From Candidimonas sp. SYP-B2681 (lineage in GTDB: Bacteria; Pseudomonadota; Gammaproteobacteria; Burkholderiales; Burkholderiaceae_B), in contig NZ_RYDV01000001.1 of assembly GCF_003971065.1 (NCBI RefSeq), positions 558,001 to 622,000 on the forward strand: a stretch of DNA of 64,000 nt. The letters run 5' to 3'. Within the stretch, counting starts at the first letter, position 1; every line of letters begins with the position of its first letter. The notes below the pieces were generated by a model. That model did no database searches. It saw only the letters and a list, made by a program, of their open reading frames with translations, and had not been told where the DNA came from. A program made the position numbers and the translations under genes. This document shows positions 55,616 to 64,000 of this stretch, in pieces.

Positions 55616-56170
55616 ATGAAGTCTCAATTAGTTTTAAAAGTTTCTGCTTTAGCCCAGAGTATTAGCCGCTGTAATCGTGCTTTGGTCCTAACGGCAGCAC
55701 TGGGCGCCAGCGCCATGGTGGCCGCACCTGTCTACGCCCAGTCGACCAAAATTGGCTTCGTGAGCACAGAACGTATTCTGCGCGACTCCAAACCTGCCAA
55801 GGCAGCACAAGCCAAGATCGAAGCCGAATTCAAGCGCCGCGACGACGAACTGCAGAAGCTGGCCAATAGTTTGCGTACCCAGGCACAAAAATTCGACAAA
55901 GATGCTCCGGTCTTGTCGGAGTCTGATCGTGTAAAACGTCAACGGCAATTGGCTGACCTTGATTCCGACCTGCAGCGCAAACGTCGCGAATTTCAGGAAG
56001 ACTTCAATCGCCGTCGCAATGAAGAGTTTTCCAGCATCGTCGAAAAGGCCGATGCCGCAATCAAAAAGATTGCTGAACAGCAAAACTACGACTTGATTGT
56101 TCAAGACGCGGTAACGGTAAGCCCGAAAGTCGACATTACCGATCAGGTGATGAAAGCCCTGGGTGGCTAA
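55616..56170 (+). CDS. skp: Periplasmic chaperone Skp (OmpH)
   Basis: 184 aa. A long signal peptide ends at VYA-Q (about residue 42). The mature protein begins STKIGFVSTERIL, then a charged coiled-coil tentacle (about 65-150) rich in Arg, Lys, Glu and Asp, and returns to a small beta segment (YDLIVQDAVTVSPKVDIT). Skp trimers hold unfolded outer-membrane proteins in the periplasm on the way to BamA. ATG 55616 was chosen over an upstream in-frame TTG (55598). It lies 5 bases before lpxD. Confidence 0.94.
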   Translation: MKSQLVLKVSALAQSISRCNRALVLTAALGASAMVAAPVYAQSTKIGFVSTERILRDSKPAKAAQAKIEAEFKRRDDELQKLANSLRTQAQKFDKDAPVLSESDRVKRQRQLADLDSDLQRKRREFQEDFNRRRNEEFSSIVEKADAAIKKIAEQQNYDLIVQDAVTVSPKVDITDQVMKALGG

Positions 56171-56175
56171 TATCG

Positions 56176-57270
56176 ATGCCGGTATTGCTTGCACCTGAAC
56201 AGGCGCCAACGCTGCATGAGCTTTTGGCCGAAGCAAACACCATCGGCCTGGATTGCATACCGGTAAACACCAACACCGAACCGCCTCCCCGAATACGGGG
56301 CATCGGCTCGTTGGTGTCCGCAGGTCCGGCAGAAATAAGCTTTCTATCGAATCCCAAGTTACGGGATCAGTTGCTCGATTGCAGGGCAGCTGCTGTCATT
56401 ATGACCGCTGCGGTCTACGAAAGCCTTGAACCGGGAAGCTATTCCTACCATGTTGTTTTATGCAGCGAGCCATACTTGATGTATGCCTTATTGGCGCAGT
56501 GGTTCGACCGGCACAGAATCGAAGGGCTGGAGACGGGCATTCATGCCACGGCCATCATCGCTTCTTCCGCGCATATTGCACCGGGCGCAAGCATTGGTCC
56601 GTACTGCGTGATCGAAGAGGGCGCATCCGTAGGCCAAGGCACACGTCTGGGTCCGCATTGCACCATCGGCGCGAACTCCGTACTTGGCCAAGACTGCCTG
56701 GTGTACGCACGCGTGACCCTTTATCATAACGTTACGGTAGGGGATCGCGCTATTTTGCATTCGGGCGCAGTCTTGGGTGCCGACGGGTTTGGTTTTGCCC
56801 CCGATCCCCATAAAGAAGCCGGTGCCTGGGCTAAAATCGCACAGCTCGGCGGTGTGCTCGTGGGTGACGATGTCGAAATTGGCGCCAATACGACCGTCGA
56901 TCGCGGAGCCCTCGAAAACACCATATTGGGGAATGGCGTAAAGCTCGACAACCAGATCATGATCGGCCATAACGCGCAGATCGGTGATCACACAGCCATG
57001 GCGGCGTGCGTCGGCGTGGCCGGTTCCACCACCATAGGCCGACGGTGTACTATAGCCGGCGCCGCAATGCTGTCAGGCCATCTTGTGCTGGGCGACGACG
57101 TCCATGTTTCGGGTGGCACTGCGATCACCTCGGACATCAGCAAGCCCGGTCACTATACCGGTGTGTTCCCGTACGCAGAACACAGCCAATGGCAACGCAA
57201 CGCCGCGGTATTGTCACAATTGGCGCAATTGCGGCGCCGTTTGATGGCCCTCGAAAAAAACGAAAAGTAA
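56176..57270 (+). CDS. lpxD: UDP-3-O-(3-hydroxyacyl)glucosamine N-acyltransferase
   Basis: 364 aa. Third step of lipid A synthesis, adding the amide-linked hydroxyacyl chain. An N-terminal uridine-binding domain (about 1-110) is followed by a left-handed beta helix of hexapeptide repeats (about 115-320), with catalytic His in [16 protein letters not shown] and the segment [12 protein letters not shown]-terminal helix ([15 protein letters not shown]) ends it. It follows skp by 5 bases, the conserved skp-lpxD order. Confidence 0.96.
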   Translation: MPVLLAPEQAPTLHELLAEANTIGLDCIPVNTNTEPPPRIRGIGSLVSAGPAEISFLSNPKLRDQLLDCRAAAVIMTAAVYESLEPGSYSYHVVLCSEPYLMYALLAQWFDRHRIEGLETGIHATAIIASSAHIAPGASIGPYCVIEEGASVGQGTRLGPHCTIGANSVLGQDCLVYARVTLYHNVTVGDRAILHSGAVLGADGFGFAPDPHKEAGAWAKIAQLGGVLVGDDVEIGANTTVDRGALENTILGNGVKLDNQIMIGHNAQIGDHTAMAACVGVAGSTTIGRRCTIAGAAMLSGHLVLGDDVHVSGGTAITSDISKPGHYTGVFPYAEHSQWQRNAAVLSQLAQLRRRLMALEKNEK

Positions 57271-57316
57271 CCATGAAATCGTATTTCGTACGATTCAAGC
57301 ACGCAGGATATCAAAG

Positions 57317-57766
57317 ATGGAACTCGACATAAAACAAATCATGGAACGCTTGCCGCATCGCTTTCCGATGCTGCTGGTTGACCGTGTCATTGAAATGGTA
57401 CCGGGCAAGAGCATCGTGGCCATCAAGAACGTGTCGATGAACGAACCTTTCTTCACAGGTCATTTTCCTCATCACCCAGTCATGCCCGGAGTGCTTATCA
57501 TTGAAGCACTGGCGCAGGCAGCGGCCTTGTTTTCCTTCGAAGACAATGACGTGAAACCCGCTGACAAGAAGATGGCTTACTACCTGGTGGGTATCGACGA
57601 AGCGCGCTTTCGCAGACCGGTCGTGCCGGGAGACCAATTGCGCCTGGAAGTTACCGCGGACAGAATCAGCCGATCCATTTGTAAATACCACGCCAAAGCA
57701 ACCGTCGAGGGCCACCTTGTCGCCTCAGCCAAGATTATGTGTGCTATTCGTGTTCTGGAAGATTAG
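57317..57766 (+). CDS. fabZ: 3-Hydroxyacyl-ACP dehydratase FabZ
   Basis: 149 aa hot-dog fold. Catalytic His49 and Glu63 in [21 protein letters not shown]. It dehydrates 3-hydroxyacyl-ACP in fatty acid elongation and competes with LpxA and LpxD for hydroxyacyl-ACP, which explains its place among the lpx genes. It starts 46 bases after lpxD and ends 2 bases before lpxA. Confidence 0.97.
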   Translation: MELDIKQIMERLPHRFPMLLVDRVIEMVPGKSIVAIKNVSMNEPFFTGHFPHHPVMPGVLIIEALAQAAALFSFEDNDVKPADKKMAYYLVGIDEARFRRPVVPGDQLRLEVTADRISRSICKYHAKATVEGHLVASAKIMCAIRVLED

Positions 57767-57768
57767 CA

Positions 57769-58563
57769 ATGGCCAACCTTATTCACCCCACGGCCGTAGT
57801 AGCCGCCGGAGCCCGCATCGCTGACGACGTCAGTGTGGGACCCTATAGTGTAATTGGTGAACACGTCACCATAGGCGCAGGCACCATCATCGGGCCCCAT
57901 TGCATTGTTGACGGTTACACGACCATCGGCGCCAACAATAATTTCTATCGATTTTGTTCGGTTGGCGGCATGCCTCAAGACAAGAAGTATCGCGGGGAAC
58001 CTACGCGTCTTGAAATCGGCGACAACAATACGATTCGTGAGTATGTGACGCTTAATACGGGTACTGCACAAGATGTGGGCATTACCCGCTTGGCCAACGA
58101 CAACTGGATCATGGCCTATGCGCACGTCGCGCACGACTGTCAGGTGGGAAGCCACACCGTGATTGCGAACGGTGTTCAACTTGGCGGCCACGTTCATATC
58201 GGCGACTGGGCGATCCTGGGAGGTTTGTGCGCCGTACATCAATACGTACGGGTCGGCGCGCACACCATGGTGGGCGGTACCAGCACTCTTCGTCAGGACA
58301 CGCCGCCGTTTCTTCTCGGCGCCGGAGATCCGTTCCGGCCTGTCGGCATAAATTCTGAAGGATTGAACCGACGTGGTTACAGCCCCGAGGCAATTGCCGC
58401 CCTGAAGGAAGCGTATAAACTGTTGTATCGACGTAAGCTTAAAATCGACGAGGCGTGCGAACAAATGCGCGCCTTACAGGAACAAAGACCACTGGCCCAC
58501 GAACCGCTACAGGTAATGATTGATTTCCTTGCCGCCTCTACGCGTGGCATTGCACGGTCATGA
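57769..58563 (+). CDS. lpxA: UDP-N-acetylglucosamine O-acyltransferase
   Basis: 264 aa. First step of lipid A synthesis. Left-handed beta helix of hexapeptide repeats (about 1-185), catalytic His122 in AYAHVAHDC, and a C-terminal helical domain with EGLNRRGYS and the ending STRGIARS. The acyl-chain ruler position (Gly173 in E. coli) is Gly170 here, in GAHTMVGG, which favours a longer hydroxyacyl chain than in enzymes with a bulky residue there. The start at 57769 lies 2 bases after fabZ; the stop overlaps lpxB by 4 bases. Confidence 0.96.
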   Translation: MANLIHPTAVVAAGARIADDVSVGPYSVIGEHVTIGAGTIIGPHCIVDGYTTIGANNNFYRFCSVGGMPQDKKYRGEPTRLEIGDNNTIREYVTLNTGTAQDVGITRLANDNWIMAYAHVAHDCQVGSHTVIANGVQLGGHVHIGDWAILGGLCAVHQYVRVGAHTMVGGTSTLRQDTPPFLLGAGDPFRPVGINSEGLNRRGYSPEAIAALKEAYKLLYRRKLKIDEACEQMRALQEQRPLAHEPLQVMIDFLAASTRGIARS

Positions 58564-59828
58564 CGTTACATGTGGGCATGGTGGCGGGCGAGCCTTCAGG
58601 TGATTTGCTTGCTGCCAGAGTCATACAAGGCATTAAAAGCCGCAATAATGCCAGCCATTGCGAGGGCATAGGCGGGCCCGCCATGGCCCGGCAAGGGTTT
58701 CACACCCTGCATTCTATGGATGCTCTTACTGTTTTTGGTTATGTCGATGCGCTCAAGCGCCTGCCCAGCCTACTGTCGACTTATTCCAACGTGAAGAAGC
58801 GCTGGCTTGCGCAGCGCCCCAATGTATTTGTTGGTGTCGATGCGCCGGATTTCAACTTGCGCCTTGAGCACCAATTGAAAATGGCCGGCATACCCACAGT
58901 GCACTTTGTGGGGCCTTCAATTTGGGCCTGGCGCTACGAGCGTATTCATAAAATACGCAAAGCGGTGTCGCATATGCTGGTCCTGTTCCCTTTCGAAGAA
59001 CAGATTTATCAGAAAGAAGGCATTCCAGTTACGTATGTGGGTCATCCTCTGGCCGAACTGATTCCGATGGATCCGGACCAGGCGGCTGCCCGTCGCTACC
59101 TGAACATCAATGCCGAGGCCCGCGTATTAGCGTTGATGCCTGGCAGCAGGGCTTCGGAAATCAAGCTTTTGGGTCCGCGGCTTTTGCAGGCAGTCCAACT
59201 ATTGGCAAAACAAGACCCGCAACTGCAAGTACTGGTTCCCATGGTGAATGCGGCCCGCCGAAGCGAATTCCAGGCATTGTTGCAGGCGCATCCTATTCCG
59301 AATTGTCGTATTATTGACCAAGCTCGAACCGGTGAGCAGGGCATAGCGGCCTTGGCGTCCAGCGGCAATGCTTCGATGCCATCTTCCAGCGCCGATACCA
59401 CTTCGAATGACTGGTTTGATGCGCGTCCAGCAGCATGGAATGTAATGCAAGCTGCTGATGCTGTCCTGGTTGCCAGCGGAACTGCGACTCTTGAAGCTGC
59501 CTTGTTCAAACGCCCTATGGTCATTTCTTATGTGCTGTCGCCCATGATGAAACGCTTAATGGAATGGAAGTCAGGTCAGGCCCGACCTTACGTTCCGTGG
59601 GTCGGTTTACCCAATGTGCTGGCCGGCGAGTTCGTGGTGCCTGAATTGCTGCAAGATGACGCTACCCCGCAGGCTTTGGCGGAAGCCACCTGGAAGGCTC
59701 TGACCGATAAGCCTTATGCGAAGCAACTTGTACAGCGTTTTTCCGCCATGCACGAGTCGTTGTGGCGAGATACGCCAGGGCTGGCGGCAAAAGCAATACT
59801 GGAGCAGGCCAGCCGTGGAACAATCTGA
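58560..59828 (+). CDS. lpxB: Lipid-A-disaccharide synthase
   Basis: 422 aa, about 40 longer than E. coli LpxB. It joins UDP-diacylglucosamine to lipid X. Typical segments: [61 protein letters not shown] (seen as [10 protein letters not shown]), and [14 protein letters not shown] Ser/Ala/Asn-rich insertion at about 255-290, between RIIDQ and the [12 protein letters not shown] helix, accounts for the extra length. It overlaps lpxA by 4 bases and rnhB by 14. Confidence 0.95.
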   Translation: MTLHVGMVAGEPSGDLLAARVIQGIKSRNNASHCEGIGGPAMARQGFHTLHSMDALTVFGYVDALKRLPSLLSTYSNVKKRWLAQRPNVFVGVDAPDFNLRLEHQLKMAGIPTVHFVGPSIWAWRYERIHKIRKAVSHMLVLFPFEEQIYQKEGIPVTYVGHPLAELIPMDPDQAAARRYLNINAEARVLALMPGSRASEIKLLGPRLLQAVQLLAKQDPQLQVLVPMVNAARRSEFQALLQAHPIPNCRIIDQARTGEQGIAALASSGNASMPSSSADTTSNDWFDARPAAWNVMQAADAVLVASGTATLEAALFKRPMVISYVLSPMMKRLMEWKSGQARPYVPWVGLPNVLAGEFVVPELLQDDATPQALAEATWKALTDKPYAKQLVQRFSAMHESLWRDTPGLAAKAILEQASRGTI

Positions 59829-60423
59829 CCTTTTTCATGCCCTTGCTCCGGTCGCCGTGCATGTAGCTGGTATCGACGAAGCCGGCCGCGGCCCCTTGGC
59901 CGGTCCGGTATACGCTGCGGCAGTCATTCTTGACCCCGCCCGGCTCATCAAGGGCCTGGATGACTCTAAAAAGCTAAGCGCTTTACGCCGCGAGGAACTC
60001 GCTATCGAGATACGCGGCTACGCGTTATCGTGGTCCATTGCCAGCGCTAGTGTAGAAGAAATCGATAGTCTGAATATTCTGCAAGCGACCATGCTCGCCA
60101 TGCGGCGCGCCTGCGATGGCCTGTCGTTAAAGCCCGATAAAGCCGTGATCGACGGAAATTGCCTACCTCGCGGGCTCAGCTGCTTCGCCGAGACGATCGT
60201 AAACGGCGACGCCACAGTGGCGTCTATTTCGGCCGCATCGATTCTGGCTAAGACGGCGCGCGACGCCGACTGCCTGGTTTTACACCAAACCTATCCCAAT
60301 TACGCTTTCGATCAGCACAAGGGATACGGCACGGCTTTGCATTTAGCGTTGCTCGAGAGCCATGGGCCATGTCCCGCCCATCGACGCAGTTTCGCTCCGG
60401 TCAGGCGCTTGCTGATTTCTTAG
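59815..60423 (+). CDS. rnhB: Ribonuclease HII
   Basis: 202 aa. It removes ribonucleotides from DNA-RNA hybrids. Catalytic Asp21-Glu22 in [14 protein letters not shown], a further acidic residue in AVIDGNCLP, and the C-terminal HKGYGTALH and HRRSFAPV. The start is GTG at 59815 inside the lpxB end, giving the usual short N-terminus; the open frame extends much further upstream inside lpxB but lacks family similarity. It closes the lpx operon as in many relatives. Confidence 0.94.
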   Translation: MEQSDLFHALAPVAVHVAGIDEAGRGPLAGPVYAAAVILDPARLIKGLDDSKKLSALRREELAIEIRGYALSWSIASASVEEIDSLNILQATMLAMRRACDGLSLKPDKAVIDGNCLPRGLSCFAETIVNGDATVASISAASILAKTARDADCLVLHQTYPNYAFDQHKGYGTALHLALLESHGPCPAHRRSFAPVRRLLIS

Positions 60424-60497
60424 CCTGTCGGTATCTGCTTGCAAGCCCATACGCAACCGTGCTTTCTGGTCCGGCGAAGTGATCAAGAGATCTTTAT

Positions 60498-61295
60498 ATG
60501 AAGCATATCAGTTCACGCGATAATCCCGTGTACAAACGAGTCTTAAGGCTGGCTAGCGGCAAACGTGAGATCGGGGAGGGGTCTGCCCACGGAGAACACC
60601 ATATCGTGCTAGAGGGCATTCATCTGTGCCAAGCCTGGCTCGAGCACATCGGCCCTCCGGAACAGGCTTTGTTCGATGCCGGCCGGCTAGAAGTTAATGC
60701 TGAATTAAACGCACTAGCGCAAAATATCGACTCGAGATTGTGTTTGGCTTGCGAGCCGCGCCTGATGAAAGCCTTGTCGCAAGTTGAGCATGGGCAGGGC
60801 GTCTGCTTCGTCGTCGCGGCGCCGATTCCCGAGCTGCCAGCACGTATCGACAATACTTGCCTATGGCTGGATCGAATTCAGGATCCGGGCAATGTGGGCA
60901 CCTTGCTACGCACTGCAGCTGCTGCCGGGATCAATCAGGCGTACTTGTCGGCGGGCTGCGCGTCGGCATGGTCGGCGAAAGTCTTGCGAAGCGCCCAAGG
61001 TGCGCATTTCGTAATGACCATCCATGAACACACGGATTTGCTGGCCTTGCATAAGCGGCTGGCGATACCGTTGGTTGCGACAGCGTTAGAAAGCGCACAC
61101 TCCTTACACCAGACAAGTCTGCCGCGGGCGTGCGCGTGGGTGCTTGGTAATGAGGGGCAGGGCGTCGACCCTGCGCTATTGACCCTGGCGGAAAAGCGTG
61201 TTTTCGTACCACAGGCCCCTGGGGTTGAGTCTTTGAACGTGGCAGTCGCTGCCGGAATCTGTCTGTTCGAGCAACGGCGCCAGCACCCACATTAA
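60498..61295 (+). CDS. TrmH/SpoU family RNA 2'-O-methyltransferase
   Basis: 265 aa. An N-terminal substrate-binding domain (about 1-95) precedes a SPOUT knot with all three motifs: DPGNVGTLLRTAAAAG, LGNEGQGVDP and PGVESLNVAVAAGICLFE. It should methylate 23S rRNA or tRNA ribose with SAM, near RlmB or TsnR type; the exact target base is not evident. It lies 74 bases after rnhB and is convergent with ppsR. Confidence 0.9.
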   Translation: MKHISSRDNPVYKRVLRLASGKREIGEGSAHGEHHIVLEGIHLCQAWLEHIGPPEQALFDAGRLEVNAELNALAQNIDSRLCLACEPRLMKALSQVEHGQGVCFVVAAPIPELPARIDNTCLWLDRIQDPGNVGTLLRTAAAAGINQAYLSAGCASAWSAKVLRSAQGAHFVMTIHEHTDLLALHKRLAIPLVATALESAHSLHQTSLPRACAWVLGNEGQGVDPALLTLAEKRVFVPQAPGVESLNVAVAAGICLFEQRRQHPH

Positions 61296-61322
61296 ATGGG
61301 CGCCCACCCTCGATAAGAACAT

Positions 61323-62156
61323 TTAATAAATACGGCGATCCAACCCGACTTCGTCAAGTACCTTGGTGGAAATTTCTTCGATAGACTTTGTCGTCGTGGA
61401 CAGCCAGGGAATGTTCTCCATGCGCATCAAGCGTTCCGCTTCAGCAACTTCGTGTCGGCATTGCTTGATAGAAGCGTACTGGCTATTGGGCCGGCGCTCG
61501 TTACGAACTTCGGCAAGGCGGCCGGGTTGAATCGACAAGCCGAAAAGTTTCTTACGATAGGGCGCCAGCGTCGCGGGCAGCATGCCACGATCGAAGTCTT
61601 CCGGAATCAATGGAAAATTTGCCGCCTTCACGGCATATTGCATCGCCAAATAAAGACTGGTCGGCGTCTTCCCGCAACGGGATACCCCCACGAGTATGAC
61701 ATCGGCCTGCTCTAGTCCGTGAATGAACTGGCCGTCGTCGTGCGCCAGACTGAAGTTGATGGCTTCAATCCGATTGTTATATTGCTTGGATAATCCCCCC
61801 ATATGGGAGCGGCCCACGGAATGGCTGGATTTCATCCCCAGCGCGGTTTCAATATGTTGGACGAAGGTTCCAAAAAGATCCAGAAAAGTGCAGTTCGTGG
61901 ACTGGATCGTTAGCGCGATCTCTGGGTCAACCAAGGTGCTGAATACCAGCGGGGGGGCATTCTGTTCATCTGCGCAGCGATTGATGCGCAGTGCGGCGGC
62001 TCTCGCCTTTTCGATGGTGTCGAGAAAAGGGATGCGTATCGCTTCGAACTTGATTTGCTCGAATTGTGAGAGCACGGAATTGCTGAAAGTTTCGGCGGTG
62101 ATACCGGTGCTGTCCGAGACAACGAATACAGTTCGTTCGATAAGGGGAGTGGTCAT
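61323..62156 (-). CDS. ppsR: PEP synthase regulatory protein (kinase/pyrophosphorylase)
   Basis: 277 aa, DUF299 family. The P-loop GVSRCGKTPTS (Gly157 onward) and the N-terminal FVVSDSTGITAET are both diagnostic. It inactivates PEP synthase by ADP-dependent phosphorylation of a Thr beside the catalytic His and reactivates it by phosphorolysis. It is divergent from ppsA, its target, across a 178-base region. It is convergent with the SpoU gene on the other side. Confidence 0.95.
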   Translation of the reverse strand: MTTPLIERTVFVVSDSTGITAETFSNSVLSQFEQIKFEAIRIPFLDTIEKARAAALRINRCADEQNAPPLVFSTLVDPEIALTIQSTNCTFLDLFGTFVQHIETALGMKSSHSVGRSHMGGLSKQYNNRIEAINFSLAHDDGQFIHGLEQADVILVGVSRCGKTPTSLYLAMQYAVKAANFPLIPEDFDRGMLPATLAPYRKKLFGLSIQPGRLAEVRNERRPNSQYASIKQCRHEVAEAERLMRMENIPWLSTTTKSIEEISTKVLDEVGLDRRIY

Positions 62157-62215
62157 TGAATAGTTAATGCAGAAGATGCCGGAAACGGTACAATCGCAAG
62201 GTTAACAGTCGCCTT

Positions 62216-62304
62216 ACCAGCAGGCAAGGCTGGTTTGCTTAGGGTGTGCGTCCAAAGCGTCGCGGACAACAGGTCGTTTTCTTACCCCTGCGTCTTAAGC
62301 AAAC
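62216..62304. repeat. Inverted repeats in the ppsR-ppsA intergenic region
   Basis: A small hairpin ACCAGC / GCTGGT (62216-62221 with 62229-62234) overlaps the first arm of a perfect 9-bp inverted repeat GTTTGCTTA (62233-62241) and TAAGCAAAC (62296-62304). The second arm lies 31 bases before ppsA. The two pairings exclude each other, so they could be alternative leader structures or regulator half-sites. No convincing promoter was identified. Confidence 0.45.
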
Positions 62305-62334
62305 AAGCTTTCTTCTATAGTTAAAGGTGACTTT

Positions 62335-64000
62335 ATGTCGTATGTTGTATCTTTCGAGCAGCTCCGCATGACGGATGTCGACTCGGTAGGGGGTAAAAAC
62401 TCATCACTTGGTGAAATGATCAGTCAGTTGGCAGGCGCGGGAGTCCGGGTTCCGGGAGGGTTCGCGACCACGTCTGACGCATTTCGCGATTTCCTAAAAT
62501 CAACCAAGCTCGACCAGCGTATCGCTGAGCGTCTGCTCACACTCGATTCGGAAGACGTGCGCGAGCTGGCGAACGCCGGCGCTGAAATACGTCAATGGAT
62601 TATCGACACCCCGTTTCCCGCCGATTTCGAGCAGGCTATTCGTGGTGCTTTCGCCGAGCTTGACGCTGACGGCAACGGTTCGTTCGCTGTACGTTCGTCG
62701 GCAACTGCCGAAGATCTGCCCGATGCCTCTTTCGCAGGCCAACAAGAAACGTATCTGAATGTGGTCGGCATCGATGAAGTGCTGGAAAAAATCCGCCACG
62801 TATTTGCATCGCTCTACAACGACCGCGCCATTTCTTATCGTGTGCATAAAGGGTATGCGCACGGCGACGTCGCCTTGTCGGCAGGCATTCAGCGCATGGT
62901 CCGTTCCGACCGCGGCGCTGCTGGTGTGATGTTCACTCTTGACACCGAGTCGGGGTTTAAAGACGTTGTCTTCATCACCTCATCTTATGGCCTGGGCGAG
63001 ACCGTCGTCCAAGGCGCTGTGAATCCTGATGAATTCTATGTATTCAAGCCCACGCTGGCATCAGGCCATTACCCCGTAATCAGCCGCCGTATCGGCTCCA
63101 AACTGCTGAAAATGGAGTTTGACACCGACCGCACGACGGGGCATGCAGTGCGTACGGTCGATGTCCCGGTATCCGAGCGCAATCGCTATTCGCTTACCGA
63201 TGATGAAGTCATCGAGCTGGCACGTTATGCTGTCATTATTGAAAAGCATTATCAGCGTCCCATGGACATCGAGTGGGGTCGCGACGGCATTGACGGCAAA
63301 ATTTATATTCTCCAGGCACGTCCTGAAACGGTTAAATCGCAGCAGGGCCACCACGACGTGCAGGAGCGCTATCGCCTGAAAGCGACAGGCGAAGTCCTTA
63401 TCACCGGACGCGCTATCGGTCAGAAAATCGGCTCAGGAAAAGTGCGGGTCGTGGGCGATATTTCCCAAATGGATCAAGTGCGGCGCGGCGATATTCTGGT
63501 CACCGACATGACGGACCCCAACTGGGAACCGGTCATGAAACTGGCCTCGGCCATCGTGACCAATCGCGGCGGGCGTACGTGCCATGCGGCTATCATCGCA
63601 CGCGAACTGGGCATACCGGCTGTCGTAGGATGCGCTAATGCCACCGACGTGTTGGCCGAAGGCAAGGAAGTTACCGTTTCGTGCGCCGAAGGCGATGAAG
63701 GCCGGATCTACGACGGTCTGCTCGAAACCGAAGTCGACGAGGTTCGCTGGGGCGAAATGCCCGATATTGGCTTGAAGGTCATGATGAACGTGGGCAACCC
63801 CCAATTGGCGTTCGACTTCTCGCAAATCCCGAACCATGGCGTGGGCCTTGCACGTCTGGAATTCATCATTAACAATAATATCAATGTGCATCCAAAGGCC
63901 GTGCTTGATTATCCCAATGTCGATACCGAACTAAAAAAGGCGGTCGAATCGGCAGCACGAGGCTACGCCAGCCCGCGCGCATTCTATGTCGAGAAACTTG
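62335..64000 (+). CDS. ppsA: Phosphoenolpyruvate synthase (cut by window edge)
   Basis: The first 555 codons are present, out of about 790 expected; the frame is open to the right edge. It converts pyruvate and ATP to PEP, AMP and phosphate for gluconeogenesis. The N-terminal ATP-binding domain has [11 protein letters not shown] and [21 protein letters not shown] (key part RSSATAED). The swivelling domain has catalytic His417 in [14 protein letters not shown], directly after the Thr that PpsR would phosphorylate. The start of the PEP-binding barrel ([10 protein letters not shown]) is also present. AAAGGTGA precedes the ATG. ppsR is divergent. Confidence 0.96.
   Translation, partial: MSYVVSFEQLRMTDVDSVGGKNSSLGEMISQLAGAGVRVPGGFATTSDAFRDFLKSTKLDQRIAERLLTLDSEDVRELANAGAEIRQWIIDTPFPADFEQAIRGAFAELDADGNGSFAVRSSATAEDLPDASFAGQQETYLNVVGIDEVLEKIRHVFASLYNDRAISYRVHKGYAHGDVALSAGIQRMVRSDRGAAGVMFTLDTESGFKDVVFITSSYGLGETVVQGAVNPDEFYVFKPTLASGHYPVISRRIGSKLLKMEFDTDRTTGHAVRTVDVPVSERNRYSLTDDEVIELARYAVIIEKHYQRPMDIEWGRDGIDGKIYILQARPETVKSQQGHHDVQERYRLKATGEVLITGRAIGQKIGSGKVRVVGDISQMDQVRRGDILVTDMTDPNWEPVMKLASAIVTNRGGRTCHAAIIARELGIPAVVGCANATDVLAEGKEVTVSCAEGDEGRIYDGLLETEVDEVRWGEMPDIGLKVMMNVGNPQLAFDFSQIPNHGVGLARLEFIINNNINVHPKAVLDYPNVDTELKKAVESAARGYASPRAFYVEKL

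Noticed and set aside
1-64000. tRNA genes, CRISPR arrays, transposases, phage genes and attachment sites
   Set aside because: Looked for in intergenic regions and unexplained frames; none seen. Gaps are too short and lack tRNA-like arms or regularly spaced repeats.

Overview
The window is chromosomal DNA of a betaproteobacterium. Gene content and order point to Burkholderiales, most likely Alcaligenaceae (relatives of Bordetella, Achromobacter and Pusillimonas). The evidence is the run rpsB-tsf-pyrH-frr-uppS-cdsA-dxr-rseP-bamA-skp-lpxD-fabZ-lpxA-lpxB-rnhB followed by an rRNA methyltransferase and divergent ppsR/ppsA, the aceE-aceF-lpdA operon with a lipoyl domain on E3, and a class I PHA synthase. 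The genus cannot be fixed from the sequence alone. I saw no tRNA, rRNA, CRISPR array, prophage or insertion sequence. Coding density is very high and the longest non-coding stretch is about 295 bases.

Layout. 1-5.7 kb: start of exonuclease III (cut by the left edge), a 47-codon orphan gene with its own terminator, a thiolase overlapping a spermidine-synthase-like gene, and a three-gene ABC importer of the TrpX type. 5.8-9.7 kb: a ybhP-clsB-ybhN membrane-lipid cluster, a glycine-rich membrane protein and a BON lipoprotein. 9.9-16 kb: a complete RND efflux operon. 16-18.8 kb: pdxJ, a nitroreductase and an orphan lipoamide-dehydrogenase-like flavoprotein. 18.8-24.8 kb (minus): histidine kinase, response regulator, folD, oligopeptidase A and a Sco protein in one tight block, divergent from the pyruvate dehydrogenase operon at 25-31.3 kb. 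31.4-35.7 kb: folC, a SPOR protein, cvpA and purF. 35.8-37.9 kb: an L,D-transpeptidase and a Tat-exported murein endopeptidase of the YcbB/YcbK pair. 38-45.5 kb (minus): phaC-phaB, dsbB, marC, glnD, map. 45.8-60.4 kb: translation, isoprenoid/phospholipid, outer-membrane assembly and lipid A genes. 60.5-64 kb: a SpoU-family methyltransferase, ppsR, and ppsA cut by the right edge.

How the genes fit together. Much of the window serves the cell envelope: isoprenoid precursor and carrier (dxr, uppS), phospholipids (cdsA, clsB), lipid A (lpxD, fabZ, lpxA, lpxB), outer-membrane protein assembly (bamA, skp, rseP), peptidoglycan (YcbB- and YcbK-like) and efflux. A second theme is the pyruvate/acetyl-CoA node: pyruvate dehydrogenase, PEP synthase and its regulator, a thiolase, and PHA reductase and synthase.

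The most interesting non-coding signals are in the divergent promoter regions. A 9-bp perfect inverted repeat lies between the sensor kinase and aceE, and a 10-bp perfect palindrome lies between map and rpsB. There are also several intercistronic hairpins. I found no wholly new multi-gene system; this is mostly a conserved housekeeping region with some unusual details.
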